Shown here piece after piece: positions 45,204 to 53,480 of a DNA stretch of 64,000 bases. The number at the start of each line of letters is the position of its first letter. The stretch's first letter is position 1. The DNA comes from Bifidobacterium boum (GTDB lineage Bacteria; Actinomycetota; Actinomycetes; Actinomycetales; Bifidobacteriaceae), in assembly GCF_000741535.1 (NCBI RefSeq), contig NZ_JGYQ01000007.1, positions 124,001-188,000 of the forward strand, in the 5' to 3' direction. The notes under the pieces are model-generated. The model was not told where the DNA came from, ran no database searches, and saw only the letters and a list, made by a program, of their open reading frames with translations. The position numbers and the translations under genes are program-made.

Positions 45204-45448
45204 GTTCTGGCGGGCGTATAAGGGAAAAGGGGAAACGGCCGCATCGCAATCGTGATACAGGATTACAGGAATGCTACCGGGGCGGCTCCGCTGTCGAGCC
45301 AGGATTCCGTATCCGCAACAGGCACGTCGGATAGTCGACAACGAAGTCCACAGCACCACGTTTCCCTATACGCCCGGCCCCACCACCGGACACACGTGTT
45401 GGCCTATAACCCCCATAACCCGATTCCACGGTGGTGGGCGACGAAACA
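45204..45448. other. Intergenic tail between the repeat cluster and the tRNA terminator
   Basis: No gene is seen. The interval contains the second copy of a CCACC-CCGGACACAC-TGT sequence at 45380-45408. It lies downstream of tRNA-Arg. Confidence 0.35.
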
Positions 45449-45451
45449 CAA

Positions 45452-45475
45452 AAGCCCTCGGGATTCCGAGGGCTT
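45452..45475 (-). terminator. Rho-independent terminator of tRNA-Arg
   Basis: AAGCCCTCGG and CCGAGGGCTT form a perfect 10-bp stem with a GATT loop, followed on the minus strand by TTTTGTG, 5 bp past the tRNA 3' end. Confidence 0.8.
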
Positions 45476-45480
45476 ATCTG

Positions 45481-45554
45481 TGCGCCAGACAGGATTCGAA
45501 CCTGCAACCTGCTGATCCGTAGTCAGCTGCTCTAATCCATTGGGCTACTGGCGC
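45481..45554 (-). tRNA. tRNA-Arg (anticodon ACG)
   Basis: On the minus strand the 74-nt sequence folds as a cloverleaf: acceptor GCGCCAG/CTGGCGC with discriminator A, D arm AGCCCAATGGATTAGAGC, anticodon stem GCTGA/TCAGC with loop CTACGGA (anticodon ACG), and T arm GCAGGTTCGAATCCTGT. CCA is not encoded. It reads CGU/CGC codons after A34 deamination to inosine. It lies downstream of clpX on the same strand, but with its own terminator. Confidence 0.93.
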
Positions 45555-45682
45555 ATGTGCTTTCTTCGCGCTGATTGCTCAGCTCGTTTCCGGCAACTCC
45601 ATTACTATACAGCACGCCTCCCGGAACGCCAACTTACGGCGTGTCGCCTTACGGGACAAGGGTTGGGCCTTGTCATCGTGTC

Positions 45683-47125
45683 TTATGCCCGGCGCGGACC
45701 ATCACGGTGCGCATCATCATCAGAGCGAACAATGGCGATATCGGCAGTCGGCGCGCCATCATCCCCGCCGACGACGCTCAAGCGCATCCGTTCACGCACA
45801 TCCGAAAAACGCTGACCGGGCGCCAATGGGATAGGCCTGCCGGTCCCGTCAATGGCGTCGGCGTCGACAACCACGCGCGCGACATCCCGCCATTGCGGCA
45901 GGTCATACATCGTATCCTCGAGCGCGCGTTCGATAATCGACCGCAATCCCCTGGCACCAGTTCCCTGACGAATCGCCGTCGCCGCAATGGCTTCGATCGC
46001 CGCCTGCGTGAAATCAAGACGAACCCCATCAACCATGAACAGTTTCTGATACTGCTTGATCAGCGCGTTCGACGGATCGGTGAGAATACGCTCAAGGTCT
46101 TCCTGTCCCAACGCGTGCAAGGTGGTGATCACCGGCAGTCTGCCGATGAACTCGGGCAGCAAACCGAATGCTTCCAAATCGTCGGCGTTGACTTGGGCAA
46201 GCAACTCATCGCCTGTCAGCTCAACATCATGCCAGGATGCGCTGAACCCGCTCTCGTGGGCGCCGATTCTTGACGCGACAATATCCGCCAGTCCCACGAA
46301 CGCGCCGCCGCAGATGAACAGAATGTCACGCGTGTCGATGTGCACGCTCTCCTGCTCACGATGTTTGCGCGTGCCTTCCATGGGTACGGTTGCGACCGTG
46401 CCCTCAAGGATTTTCAGCAGCGCCTGTTGAACGCCCTCGCCGCTGACATCCCGTGTGATTGACGTGTTCTCCCCGCTCTTGCGGGCGATCTTATCGATCT
46501 CATCGATGTAGATGATGCCGTGGCGAGCCCGTTCGATATCACCGTCCGCCGCTTGAATCAGCCGTTGCAGCACAGTTTCCACGTCGTCGCCGACATACCC
46601 GGCTTCCGTTAACGTGGTCGCGTCAGCGATGACGAATGGCACGTGCATGACATGGGCGAGCGTCTGCGCCAAATATGTTTTCCCGACGCCCGTCGGTCCG
46701 AGCATGAGAATATTCGATTTCGCCACACGCACATCGGCAAGCGGGTCAGGCAGCCGGCTGACCTTGCCGGAGCCTTGCAGGCGTTCCAACTGCTCCTTGG
46801 CCGAGCTTGCAGCGGACTCCTGAAGCTCCATGTTCACGCGCTTGTAATGGTTGTACACGGCAACCGACAGTGTCCGCTTCGCCTCGGGCTGCCCGATGAC
46901 ATACGTATCAAGGTATTGTGCGATCTGTGCCGGCGTCGGCACTTCGAGTGCATGATCGGCGGCTTCGCGGCGCTGCTCCTCCCCGATCATATCAACGCAT
47001 AGGGCGATGCATTCATCGCAAATAGCTACACCAGGACCGGCGACGAGTTTGCGTACCTGTCGTTCGGTTTTCCCGCAGAACGAGCATTGCTGGATATCAT
47101 CCTGATAGCTGATCACTCGGCTCAT
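45683..47125 (-). CDS. clpX: ATP-dependent Clp protease ATP-binding subunit ClpX
   Basis: The 480-aa AAA+ unfoldase starts with a zinc-binding domain, Cys14, 17, 36 and 39 (CSFCGKT through CDEC). Walker A is [12 protein letters not shown], Walker [14 protein letters not shown], and the RKH-like and sensor regions follow ([15 protein letters not shown]). It delivers tagged proteins to ClpP. It is longer than E. coli ClpX by about 55 residues, partly in the C-terminal tail after the lid domain. It lies 116 bp downstream of clpP2, in the same direction, and may be read from the clpP promoter or its own. GGAGC precedes the ATG. Confidence 0.95.
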   Translation of the reverse strand: MSRVISYQDDIQQCSFCGKTERQVRKLVAGPGVAICDECIALCVDMIGEEQRREAADHALEVPTPAQIAQYLDTYVIGQPEAKRTLSVAVYNHYKRVNMELQESAASSAKEQLERLQGSGKVSRLPDPLADVRVAKSNILMLGPTGVGKTYLAQTLAHVMHVPFVIADATTLTEAGYVGDDVETVLQRLIQAADGDIERARHGIIYIDEIDKIARKSGENTSITRDVSGEGVQQALLKILEGTVATVPMEGTRKHREQESVHIDTRDILFICGGAFVGLADIVASRIGAHESGFSASWHDVELTGDELLAQVNADDLEAFGLLPEFIGRLPVITTLHALGQEDLERILTDPSNALIKQYQKLFMVDGVRLDFTQAAIEAIAATAIRQGTGARGLRSIIERALEDTMYDLPQWRDVARVVVDADAIDGTGRPIPLAPGQRFSDVRERMRLSVVGGDDGAPTADIAIVRSDDDAHRDGPRRA

Positions 47126-47241
47126 AACAGCTCCTTCGTGCGGTCAACGACTGTGATTCACGGCTTGGAACACCTCATAACGAGCATACCCCCAACGTTG
47201 CCGTCGGGGGTATGTCTCGCGTAATTACAGTTTCCTGCGGC

Positions 47242-47913
47242 TTACTTGCGCGGGGAAAGCACAGCGTCGACCATGCCGTACTCTTTGGCTTCCTCAGCCG
47301 TCAGGAACGTATCGACTTCGATGTCCTTGCGGATCTTCTCAACGTCCTGCCCGGTGTGCTTGGCCAGGGTTGTCTCCAACCATTCGCGCATACGCAGCAT
47401 TTCCTTGGCTTGGATTTCGATTTCCGTAGCCTTGCCGAAGCCTTGGTCAATGGAGGGCTGGTGGATAAGCACACGCGCGTTCGGCAGAATCATGCGCTTG
47501 CCCTTGGTGCCGGCGGCAAGCAGAATCGCCGCCGCGGAAGCCGCCTGCCCCAGACACACGGTCTGTACATCCGGCTTGATGTACTGCATGGTGTCGTAAA
47601 TCGCGGTCATGGCTGTCATCGAACCGCCGGGTGAATTGATGTACATCATCACATCGCGATTCGGGTCTTGGCTTTCCAACACCAGCAGCTGGGCCATGAT
47701 GTCATCAGCCGACGTGTCGTCAACCTGCACGCCCATGAAGATGATGCGATCTTCAAACAGCTTGGTATACGGATCCTGCGTCTTCATGCCGTATGGCGTC
47801 CGCTCGCTGAATTGCGGCAGCACATACCGGTCCTGCGGCTGGTAGCCTCCGATGCCCTGAGGGCCGGCCAGACGCTGGGCGCGCTGGACGAATCGTGCCT
47901 CTTCACTTGCCAT
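47242..47913 (-). CDS. clpP2: ATP-dependent Clp protease proteolytic subunit ClpP (second copy)
   Basis: This 223-aa serine protease has the nucleophile in CLGQAASAAAILL, the His in RVLIHQPS, and the Asp in RKDIEVDTFLTAEEA, the ClpP catalytic triad. [19 protein letters not shown] is the oligomer handle region. Its N-terminal extension of ~25 residues (Arg/Gln-rich) may be a propeptide. The ATG lies 3 bp past the clpP1 stop codon with GGGAG upstream, so both are co-translated. In actinobacteria ClpP1 and ClpP2 form a mixed tetradecamer. Confidence 0.94.
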   Translation of the reverse strand: MASEEARFVQRAQRLAGPQGIGGYQPQDRYVLPQFSERTPYGMKTQDPYTKLFEDRIIFMGVQVDDTSADDIMAQLLVLESQDPNRDVMMYINSPGGSMTAMTAIYDTMQYIKPDVQTVCLGQAASAAAILLAAGTKGKRMILPNARVLIHQPSIDQGFGKATEIEIQAKEMLRMREWLETTLAKHTGQDVEKIRKDIEVDTFLTAEEAKEYGMVDAVLSPRK

Positions 47914-47916
47914 AGG

Positions 47917-48543
47917 TCACTCCCCCTTCGCCGTGTCGGAGTTCATCGTGCCCGGCGTGGTCACGATCTTGTCGACGAAACCATAATCCAACGCCTCCTG
48001 GGCGGTGAACCAGTGGTCATACTCGTTGTCTCGGTAGATTTCCTCAACCGTGTGGCCGGTCTGCTTGGCGGTGAGCTCGGACAGGGTCTTCTTCATGTCC
48101 ATGATGAGTTCCGCGTTGATGCGCACATCGGTGGTGGTGCCGCCGATTCCGCCGGACGGCTGGTGCATGAGCACACGCGCATGCGACGTGATGAACCGCT
48201 TGCCCGGCGTGCCCGAGCTCAGCAGGAACTGCCCCATGGAAGCGGCCATGCCGACCGCCACCGTGGCGACATCAGGCTCGATAAGCTGCATGGTATCGTA
48301 GATCGCCATACCGGCGGTGATGGAACCGCCAGGCGAATTGATGTACAGCCAAATGTCTTTCTTCGGGTCCTCTGCCGCGAGCATGAGCATCTGGGCGCAG
48401 ATGACGTTCGCGTTGTCATCCTTGACTTCAGAGCCCAACCAGATGATGCGGTCCTTGAGCAGCCGGTTGAAAATCGGGTCGGTTGGCCCCGCCGGCATGT
48501 CCTCGCCGGCCATGACGGGCAGGATTGCACTGGAATTGCTCAA
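47917..48543 (-). CDS. clpP1: ATP-dependent Clp protease proteolytic subunit ClpP (first copy)
   Basis: This 208-aa protein carries the catalytic Ser in [15 protein letters not shown], His in [10 protein letters not shown] and Asp in [29 protein letters not shown]-like and [19 protein letters not shown] segments match ClpP. It is first in clpP1-clpP2-clpX. AAGGAGAC precedes the ATG. A near-consensus ClgR-type box lies about 70-80 bp upstream, and a terminator separates the gene from trigger factor. Confidence 0.94.
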   Translation of the reverse strand: MSNSSAILPVMAGEDMPAGPTDPIFNRLLKDRIIWLGSEVKDDNANVICAQMLMLAAEDPKKDIWLYINSPGGSITAGMAIYDTMQLIEPDVATVAVGMAASMGQFLLSSGTPGKRFITSHARVLMHQPSGGIGGTTTDVRINAELIMDMKKTLSELTAKQTGHTVEEIYRDNEYDHWFTAQEALDYGFVDKIVTTPGTMNSDTAKGE

Positions 48544-48611
48544 CCTTGTCTCCTTCGGTAAATCGTATGTCCTTTAGCCTACCGCTTTGAATCGACGCAG
48601 ACTCATGATTG

Positions 48612-48622
48612 CGCGGTCAGCG
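48612..48622 (-). promoter_or_regulatory. Candidate ClgR operator upstream of clpP1P2
   Basis: On the minus strand CGCTGACCGCG fits the actinobacterial ClgR core CGC-Y-N-A-N-R-GCG except for one position. ClgR activates clp genes in actinobacteria. Position, about 70 bp before clpP1, suits an activator. The match is by eye. Confidence 0.35.
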
Positions 48623-48643
48623 CACGGATACGCGGATACGACA

Positions 48644-48677
48644 ATGCGGCGGCCTGGAAGAATCCAGACCGCCGCAT
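48644..48677 (-). terminator. Terminator after trigger factor
   Basis: ATGCGGCGG-CTGGA pairs with TCCAG-CCGCCGCAT with a single C/A mismatch and a 4-nt loop, 66 bp past the tig stop. Confidence 0.6.
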
Positions 48678-48742
48678 ACGCTCACGTACAGCTCACGCCG
48701 CGGGTATCATCCGCGTGTCAAGCTGACGGCATGACATGCATG

Positions 48743-50113
48743 TCACTCAGCGTCCTTGTCGTTAGCAAGCTCGTCAGCCACAGCTGCGGCAGCGGAAGCG
48801 GCTTCGACGCTCTCTTCTTCCTCATTCTCCGGGGTGTCGCCGAGGAACTCGCTCAAGTCGAGCGGCTCGCCTTCGGAGGTGAAGGACACGGCGCGCATGC
48901 CGGCGAGCATGCCCTTGGAACGGCCGACTTCCTGAACGGCGGAGCCAAGCTGGCCGTTGCGCACGATGGCGTTGATGAAGGCGGTCGGATCCATGCCGTA
49001 CTGCTGGGCGATGGAAGCGAGGAAGTTGGTGACGTCCATCTGGGAGACCTTCACGTCAAGCTTCTCTGCGAGGGTGTCGAGCACGATTTGATCGCGCAGT
49101 TCCTTCTCGACTTCCTGCTCGGCGTCAGCCTTCTGCTCCTTGGTGGCCTTGTCGGGATCGACACCGTTGTTCTTGAGCTGCTGCTCAAGCAGTTCGGCTT
49201 TCACGCCCTTCGGCACCGGGATGTCGAGGCCATCCTGCAGCTTGGCGAGGAACGCGTCGCGAGCTTCAGTCGCCTGACGGCCCTTGGCATCCTGCTCAGC
49301 GGCCTTGCGCACATCAGCCTTGAGCTCGTCGAGCGTGTCATATTCGGAAGCTTCCTGAGCGAAGTCGTCGTCAAGCTCCGGGAGCTCTTCCGCCTTAACG
49401 GAGTTGACCTTGACCTTGATCTGAGCTTTCTCGCCCTCATGCTCGCCGGCTTCCAGCGTGCCTTCGAAGGTGGTTTCCTCGCCTGCGGACAGGCCTTCAA
49501 GCGCCTCATCCAGACCGTCGAGCATGGTGCCTGAGCCGAGCTCGTAGCTCACGCCTTCCTGGGAATCAACGGACTCGCCGTCAATCTGGGCGTCGAGATC
49601 GATGTTGGCGTAATCACCCTTGGCGGCCGGGCGATCCACGCCGACCAGCGTGGCGAAGCGCTGACGCAGGGAATCAAGACGCTTGGTGATATCCTCATCG
49701 GTGACAGCGGCGGCCGGCACGTCGATGGTCATGCCGTCGAGTTCCGGAAGTTCGATTTCCGGGCGACGCTCCACGGTCGCGGTGAACTTGAGCTTGGTCT
49801 CATCCTTGGCGGACGCCGGCACTTCCTGCACGTCGAACTCAGGCTGAGCCATCGGGCGGATCTTCTTCTCTTCGAGCGCCTTGGAGTACAGCTCCGGCAC
49901 GCCGTCATTCACTGCTTCGCCGGCCACAGCACCGAAACCGACGCGGGTGTCGATGACCTTGGCGGGCACGTGACCCTTACGGAAGCCGGGGACGGTGATC
50001 TGCTTGCCGATTTCCTTGCGAGCCTGATCGAGATACGGGTCGAACTCCTCGGGATCGACGGTGATGGTGAGCTTCACCTTGGTGGGTTCGAGGTTCCTAA
50101 CGCTGATTTTCAC
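48743..50113 (-). CDS. tig: Trigger factor, ribosome-associated chaperone and prolyl isomerase
   Basis: The 456-aa protein begins VKISVRNLEPTKVKLTITV; the ribosome-docking GFRKGHVPAKVID segment (trigger factor signature) is near residue 45. The FKBP-type isomerase domain spans about residues 155-240 (KGDYANIDLD, EGVSYELGSG, GLSAGEETTFEG). The C-terminal substrate-binding domain follows, with an acidic Glu/Ala-rich tail. The start is GTG at 50113 with AGGAG 8 nt upstream; an upstream in-frame codon lacks a site. rnd ends 52 bp upstream, and a terminator separates tig from clpP1. Confidence 0.94.
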   Translation of the reverse strand: MKISVRNLEPTKVKLTITVDPEEFDPYLDQARKEIGKQITVPGFRKGHVPAKVIDTRVGFGAVAGEAVNDGVPELYSKALEEKKIRPMAQPEFDVQEVPASAKDETKLKFTATVERRPEIELPELDGMTIDVPAAAVTDEDITKRLDSLRQRFATLVGVDRPAAKGDYANIDLDAQIDGESVDSQEGVSYELGSGTMLDGLDEALEGLSAGEETTFEGTLEAGEHEGEKAQIKVKVNSVKAEELPELDDDFAQEASEYDTLDELKADVRKAAEQDAKGRQATEARDAFLAKLQDGLDIPVPKGVKAELLEQQLKNNGVDPDKATKEQKADAEQEVEKELRDQIVLDTLAEKLDVKVSQMDVTNFLASIAQQYGMDPTAFINAIVRNGQLGSAVQEVGRSKGMLAGMRAVSFTSEGEPLDLSEFLGDTPENEEEESVEAASAAAAVADELANDKDAE

Positions 50114-50164
50114 GCTTGCACTCCTGTTGACGAGTATGCATTCTTCTGCCGTATAAGGCAACCG

Positions 50165-51571
50165 TTATATGATAGCGCGACTTACGGACGCGGCGACCAG
50201 ATGCACTTGCCATTCGCGCGCCCCTTGTTCTGTGAGAAACTCCGCGACGTTCCTGTCGTTCGGACGATCAGTCCAACATAAGTTGCGCAGGATTTGAGGC
50301 TTGATGATGATTTCCGCCGGAGTACGCGTATCCTGTGCGATTTGCGCAACTGTGGCACGTACCCGCTGCAAGGTTTCGAACCGGTTCGGATGGTGCGTTT
50401 GCCAGTATTTCATCGACTTGGGGGCATTGGTTTGCGCGTCATGGTGTTGGGCGGGCATCGTGGGCCATCGGCTTGGAGGAAGCGTCAGCGCCTGCTGGAT
50501 TGTCGTCTTCCACAGCGAAGGTTTGATTGCACGCTGAATCGGCGCATACCGTTCGAACATTTTGTCCTGTTCACTACCGGTGTGGATCCGCACCCGCTCG
50601 TTCAACGAACGAATCGCACGGAATTCACGGTTGTTATGCGGTTTTTTACGGGCGGCTTCGATGATCGCGGCATCAGATAACAGCAGGCTCGGCTCGATGT
50701 CATACTGCCGGGCCAACCGGTCACGCTGCTCCCACAATGCTTTGGCGACAGCCTGCCCTTGACGGTCATGACTCAACGCGGTGATATGCGAGATACGCAT
50801 CCACGGCACCGGATGCGGCTTGCGCGGCTGCGCTCCTTCACGCAAAGCGTAGTCGAATTCCTCCTGCGCCCATTGCATTTTGCCTTGACGCTTCAGGTCA
50901 CGGGTCATATGTTCTTCAAGTTCGATGAGCAGCTCGACATCCAACGCCGCGTAATCCCGCCAATCCCGTGGCAACGGGCGGTAGGACCAGTCGGCTGCGG
51001 AATGCTCCTTGGCTAGCGTGATGCCGAGATAGTATTCGGTGGCCGCGCTCAAGCCGAACCGGTGCAATCCCAACAGTCTCGCCGCGATTTCCGTGTCGAA
51101 CAGATTCAGCGGGCGCATGCCGATGTCAAAAAAACCGGGCAGATCCTGCAAGGAATCGTGGATAATCCACACCGCATCGCCTACCGCCTGGTTGAACTCG
51201 TCCCAGTTCGCCCCTTGCTGCCCCAACGCGATCGGGTCGAGCAGACCGATACCTGCACCTTGGCGTTTGAACTGGACCAGCCAATCTTCATGACCGTATC
51301 GGTATCCGCTGGCTCGTTCCGCATCCGCCGCAAGCGGACCGCAGCCTTGTGCAAGCGCATCACAATACCGGTGGAATCCATCGAGCGTGTCGATGACATC
51401 CGGTACACCGTCACGAGGCTCGGTCATCAGTTTCGGCTCGCCGTGGAACCTCGGATCGTTATCCGAAGGCACCGACCTTTCCGTACTCACCGTACCCGTC
51501 ACGCGCCAGCTCTCCTTACTCGCCGCATTGTTCGCGATATCCCAATCCGATACCGTCCGACCGTATGACAT
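50165..51571 (-). CDS. rnd: Ribonuclease D (3'-5' exonuclease, HRDC domains)
   Basis: The 468-aa protein has the DEDDy exonuclease motifs: Exo I PLAADAERASGYRYG, Exo II NLFDTEIAARLLG and Exo III DYAALDVELL with the preceding Tyr. C-terminal HRDC-like regions follow, ending with a long basic tail. RNase D trims tRNA 3' ends. The frame is open far upstream through the DUF3000 gene; I place the start at 51571, just after that gene, because family similarity begins near LMTEPRDGVPDVIDT, but no strong ribosome site is visible and a later start is possible. The neighbour DUF3000-RNase D pairing is conserved in actinobacteria. Confidence 0.88.
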   Translation of the reverse strand: MSYGRTVSDWDIANNAASKESWRVTGTVSTERSVPSDNDPRFHGEPKLMTEPRDGVPDVIDTLDGFHRYCDALAQGCGPLAADAERASGYRYGHEDWLVQFKRQGAGIGLLDPIALGQQGANWDEFNQAVGDAVWIIHDSLQDLPGFFDIGMRPLNLFDTEIAARLLGLHRFGLSAATEYYLGITLAKEHSAADWSYRPLPRDWRDYAALDVELLIELEEHMTRDLKRQGKMQWAQEEFDYALREGAQPRKPHPVPWMRISHITALSHDRQGQAVAKALWEQRDRLARQYDIEPSLLLSDAAIIEAARKKPHNNREFRAIRSLNERVRIHTGSEQDKMFERYAPIQRAIKPSLWKTTIQQALTLPPSRWPTMPAQHHDAQTNAPKSMKYWQTHHPNRFETLQRVRATVAQIAQDTRTPAEIIIKPQILRNLCWTDRPNDRNVAEFLTEQGAREWQVHLVAASVSRAII

Positions 51572-51608
51572 AGTACCGGCACCGCTGACTGAGCCGGCGC
51601 ACGGTGAA

Positions 51609-52316
51609 TCAGCCGATACCGTGAGCGACCAGTTCAGCCCATTGCGCCACCTGCATTCCCGCATCGATGGAGTCAGGGGTGTCCAAGTCCCGGGCTGGAG
51701 GCGTCCATGACACGCGTAATTCGCATCGTGCCGGCATATTATCGTTCGCTTGCCTCCCGAAAAACGTGTCATGACTGACGGTAATCGTGCCGGAAATCGT
51801 ATCGGTGTCGACTCCGGTCTTGTGCAGTCCGCTGTTGACGGCATGCCAGCAGGCGGCAGTGTAGTGCCCGTCATCATCATGCGTGTCCGGCTGCCCGGGG
51901 ATACGGCAGAACGCCACGCACCGCCATCGTGATTCCCATTCTTGCGGCGGGTCGGCGTAATACAGCAGCATGATCCAGCCCCACGCGGCTTCACCAACAA
52001 TCTTGTGCATATCTCCGCTTCCGATGGCGTTACCGCCTTGGATGCCACCGGGATGGGCACAGGAGTAGACATACCACAGCGCCGACCAATCATCCGATTG
52101 CGTGGCGTCGTCGGCTCGGACCATACCTACGCCGATACCATAATCGGCAATGGACTTGGGCACTGGAACTTCGTGGAATTGCACTCCCGGCACCGTCGGC
52201 ATGGCAAACACGGACTGCACGGCATGCCACACGGTATCGGGGACACCGTCGGGGCGTACCGGCGGATGCTCACGACGTGCGGAAGCCCTGCCGGGGAATG
52301 AGAATATCTGTGCCAT
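51609..52316 (-). CDS. DUF3000 family protein
   Basis: This 235-aa protein of unknown function is placed in DUF3000 by PIADYGIGVG-like KSIADYGIGVGMVRADD, GEAAWGWIMLLYYADP-like and ASWTPxA-like (VSWTPPARDLD) segments and by its position just upstream of rnd, which is conserved in actinobacteria. It is soluble, rich in Trp and acidic residues, with no signal peptide. The ATG at 52316 (MAQIF) has GGAAG directly upstream. No activity is known. Confidence 0.78.
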   Translation of the reverse strand: MAQIFSFPGRASARREHPPVRPDGVPDTVWHAVQSVFAMPTVPGVQFHEVPVPKSIADYGIGVGMVRADDATQSDDWSALWYVYSCAHPGGIQGGNAIGSGDMHKIVGEAAWGWIMLLYYADPPQEWESRWRCVAFCRIPGQPDTHDDDGHYTAACWHAVNSGLHKTGVDTDTISGTITVSHDTFFGRQANDNMPARCELRVSWTPPARDLDTPDSIDAGMQVAQWAELVAHGIG

Positions 52317-52425
52317 ACTTCCAAGCGTAAGACTCGCAGATGCCAAATGGTTACGATGACACTCGCTTTATTCTCCCATCACCATATCCGCATGAATCAG
52401 ACCGGCGGCACACGGCATACGCATA

Positions 52426-53349
52426 TCAGTACACCTTGAACCCGTGAGCCTCGAACTGGCGGGCAACCCGGGCGCGCAACTTCGCGTCCGGCCCTTTGGC
52501 GTCCTCAAGCGGGTACGGGATCCGCAGCTCATGCCATTTGGGCCGTCCAAGCTGATGGAATGGCAGTACGTCAATATGCTCGACCGCATCACCGAAAGTT
52601 TCGCAGATGCGCGCCACGTTCTCCACGTTCTCCTCAGCATCAGTCAATCCCGGCACAAGAACGAAACGCACCCAGATTTTCTTGCCGGCCGCAGCCAAAC
52701 GCTGCCCGAATTCAATGGTCGGGGCGAGAACACCGCCGGTGACCCGATGATAGGTTTCCTCATCGCCTGATTTGACATCCAACAGACACAGGTCGATATC
52801 CTCGATCATGGCGTCAGTGTAGTTACGGTTGAGGAATCCGGAGGTGTCGAGGCAAGTGTGCACGCCCATCTCCTTGGCGGCGCGAAACACGCGGGAGACG
52901 AACGCCGGCTGCATCATGGATTCGCCGCCTGAGAACGTGATACCGCCGCCGGTGGCTTTGAACAAATCCTGGTAACGGTCGATTTTCTTGATCATGGCTT
53001 CCAGATACACCGGCTGGCCGTCGCGCATTTTCCACGTGTCGGGATTCTGGCAGTACTGGCAGCGCAAGGGGCATCCACTCATGAACACGGTCATGCGCGT
53101 GCCCGGCCCGTCAACCGAAGTATTGATATCCCACGAGTGCACGAACCCGATATCGCCGGTGCGCAACGCTTCGATGCGGTCGCGTCGATCCATGCCAATC
53201 GGTGACTCGAATCCCGACAGTCCACCCATGAGCGTCTGGCTGGCATACTGTTTGGACGTTTTCAACATATGCGGGGTGGTGGTGTGGAAGCCCGCGGTTT
53301 CCACAGTTGCTGTCCGCTCGTGCGAATCTGTGCCTGTCGATGACATCAT
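52426..53349 (-). CDS. pflA: Pyruvate formate-lyase activating enzyme
   Basis: This 307-aa radical SAM enzyme has the CPLRCQYCQNP motif (Cx3Cx2C) for its [4Fe-4S] cluster, GGGITFSGGES and the WDINTSVDGPGTRM opening typical of PflA. It abstracts a hydrogen from a glycine of PflB to make the radical. An N-terminal extension of ~65 residues before SWDINTSVDG exceeds the E. coli enzyme. GGAGG precedes ATG codons at 53349 and 53346. It lies 131 bp downstream of pflB, with a hairpin between, so expression may be lower than pflB. Confidence 0.94.
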   Translation of the reverse strand: MMSSTGTDSHERTATVETAGFHTTTPHMLKTSKQYASQTLMGGLSGFESPIGMDRRDRIEALRTGDIGFVHSWDINTSVDGPGTRMTVFMSGCPLRCQYCQNPDTWKMRDGQPVYLEAMIKKIDRYQDLFKATGGGITFSGGESMMQPAFVSRVFRAAKEMGVHTCLDTSGFLNRNYTDAMIEDIDLCLLDVKSGDEETYHRVTGGVLAPTIEFGQRLAAAGKKIWVRFVLVPGLTDAEENVENVARICETFGDAVEHIDVLPFHQLGRPKWHELRIPYPLEDAKGPDAKLRARVARQFEAHGFKVY

Positions 53350-53391
53350 TGTCCTCCTTCTCATACGGCCTGTTGCCGATTGCGGAAACAG

Positions 53392-53421
53392 CCGGGGCGG
53401 AACCTTTCGGCCCCGCCCCGG
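53392..53421 (-). terminator. Hairpin between pflB and pflA
   Basis: CCGGGGCGG and CCGCCCCGG pair over 9 bp around a 12-nt loop, 60 bp past the pflB stop. It may cause partial termination before pflA. Confidence 0.5.
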
Positions 53422-53480
53422 TATCCGTGCATGGTCATGCCATACGTCCGTCAACGCCGCCGTGGATGACGGCGGGTCGG

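Noticed and set aside
45290-45310. Attachment-site duplicate of the tRNA-Arg 3' end
   Set aside because: Only AGGATTC is shared with the T arm, too short to be an att repeat.
51572-52093. N-terminal extension of the RNase D frame
   Set aside because: The open frame runs upstream across the DUF3000 gene on the same strand, with no RNase D similarity. The overlap would be about 500 bp, so a start after DUF3000 is used.
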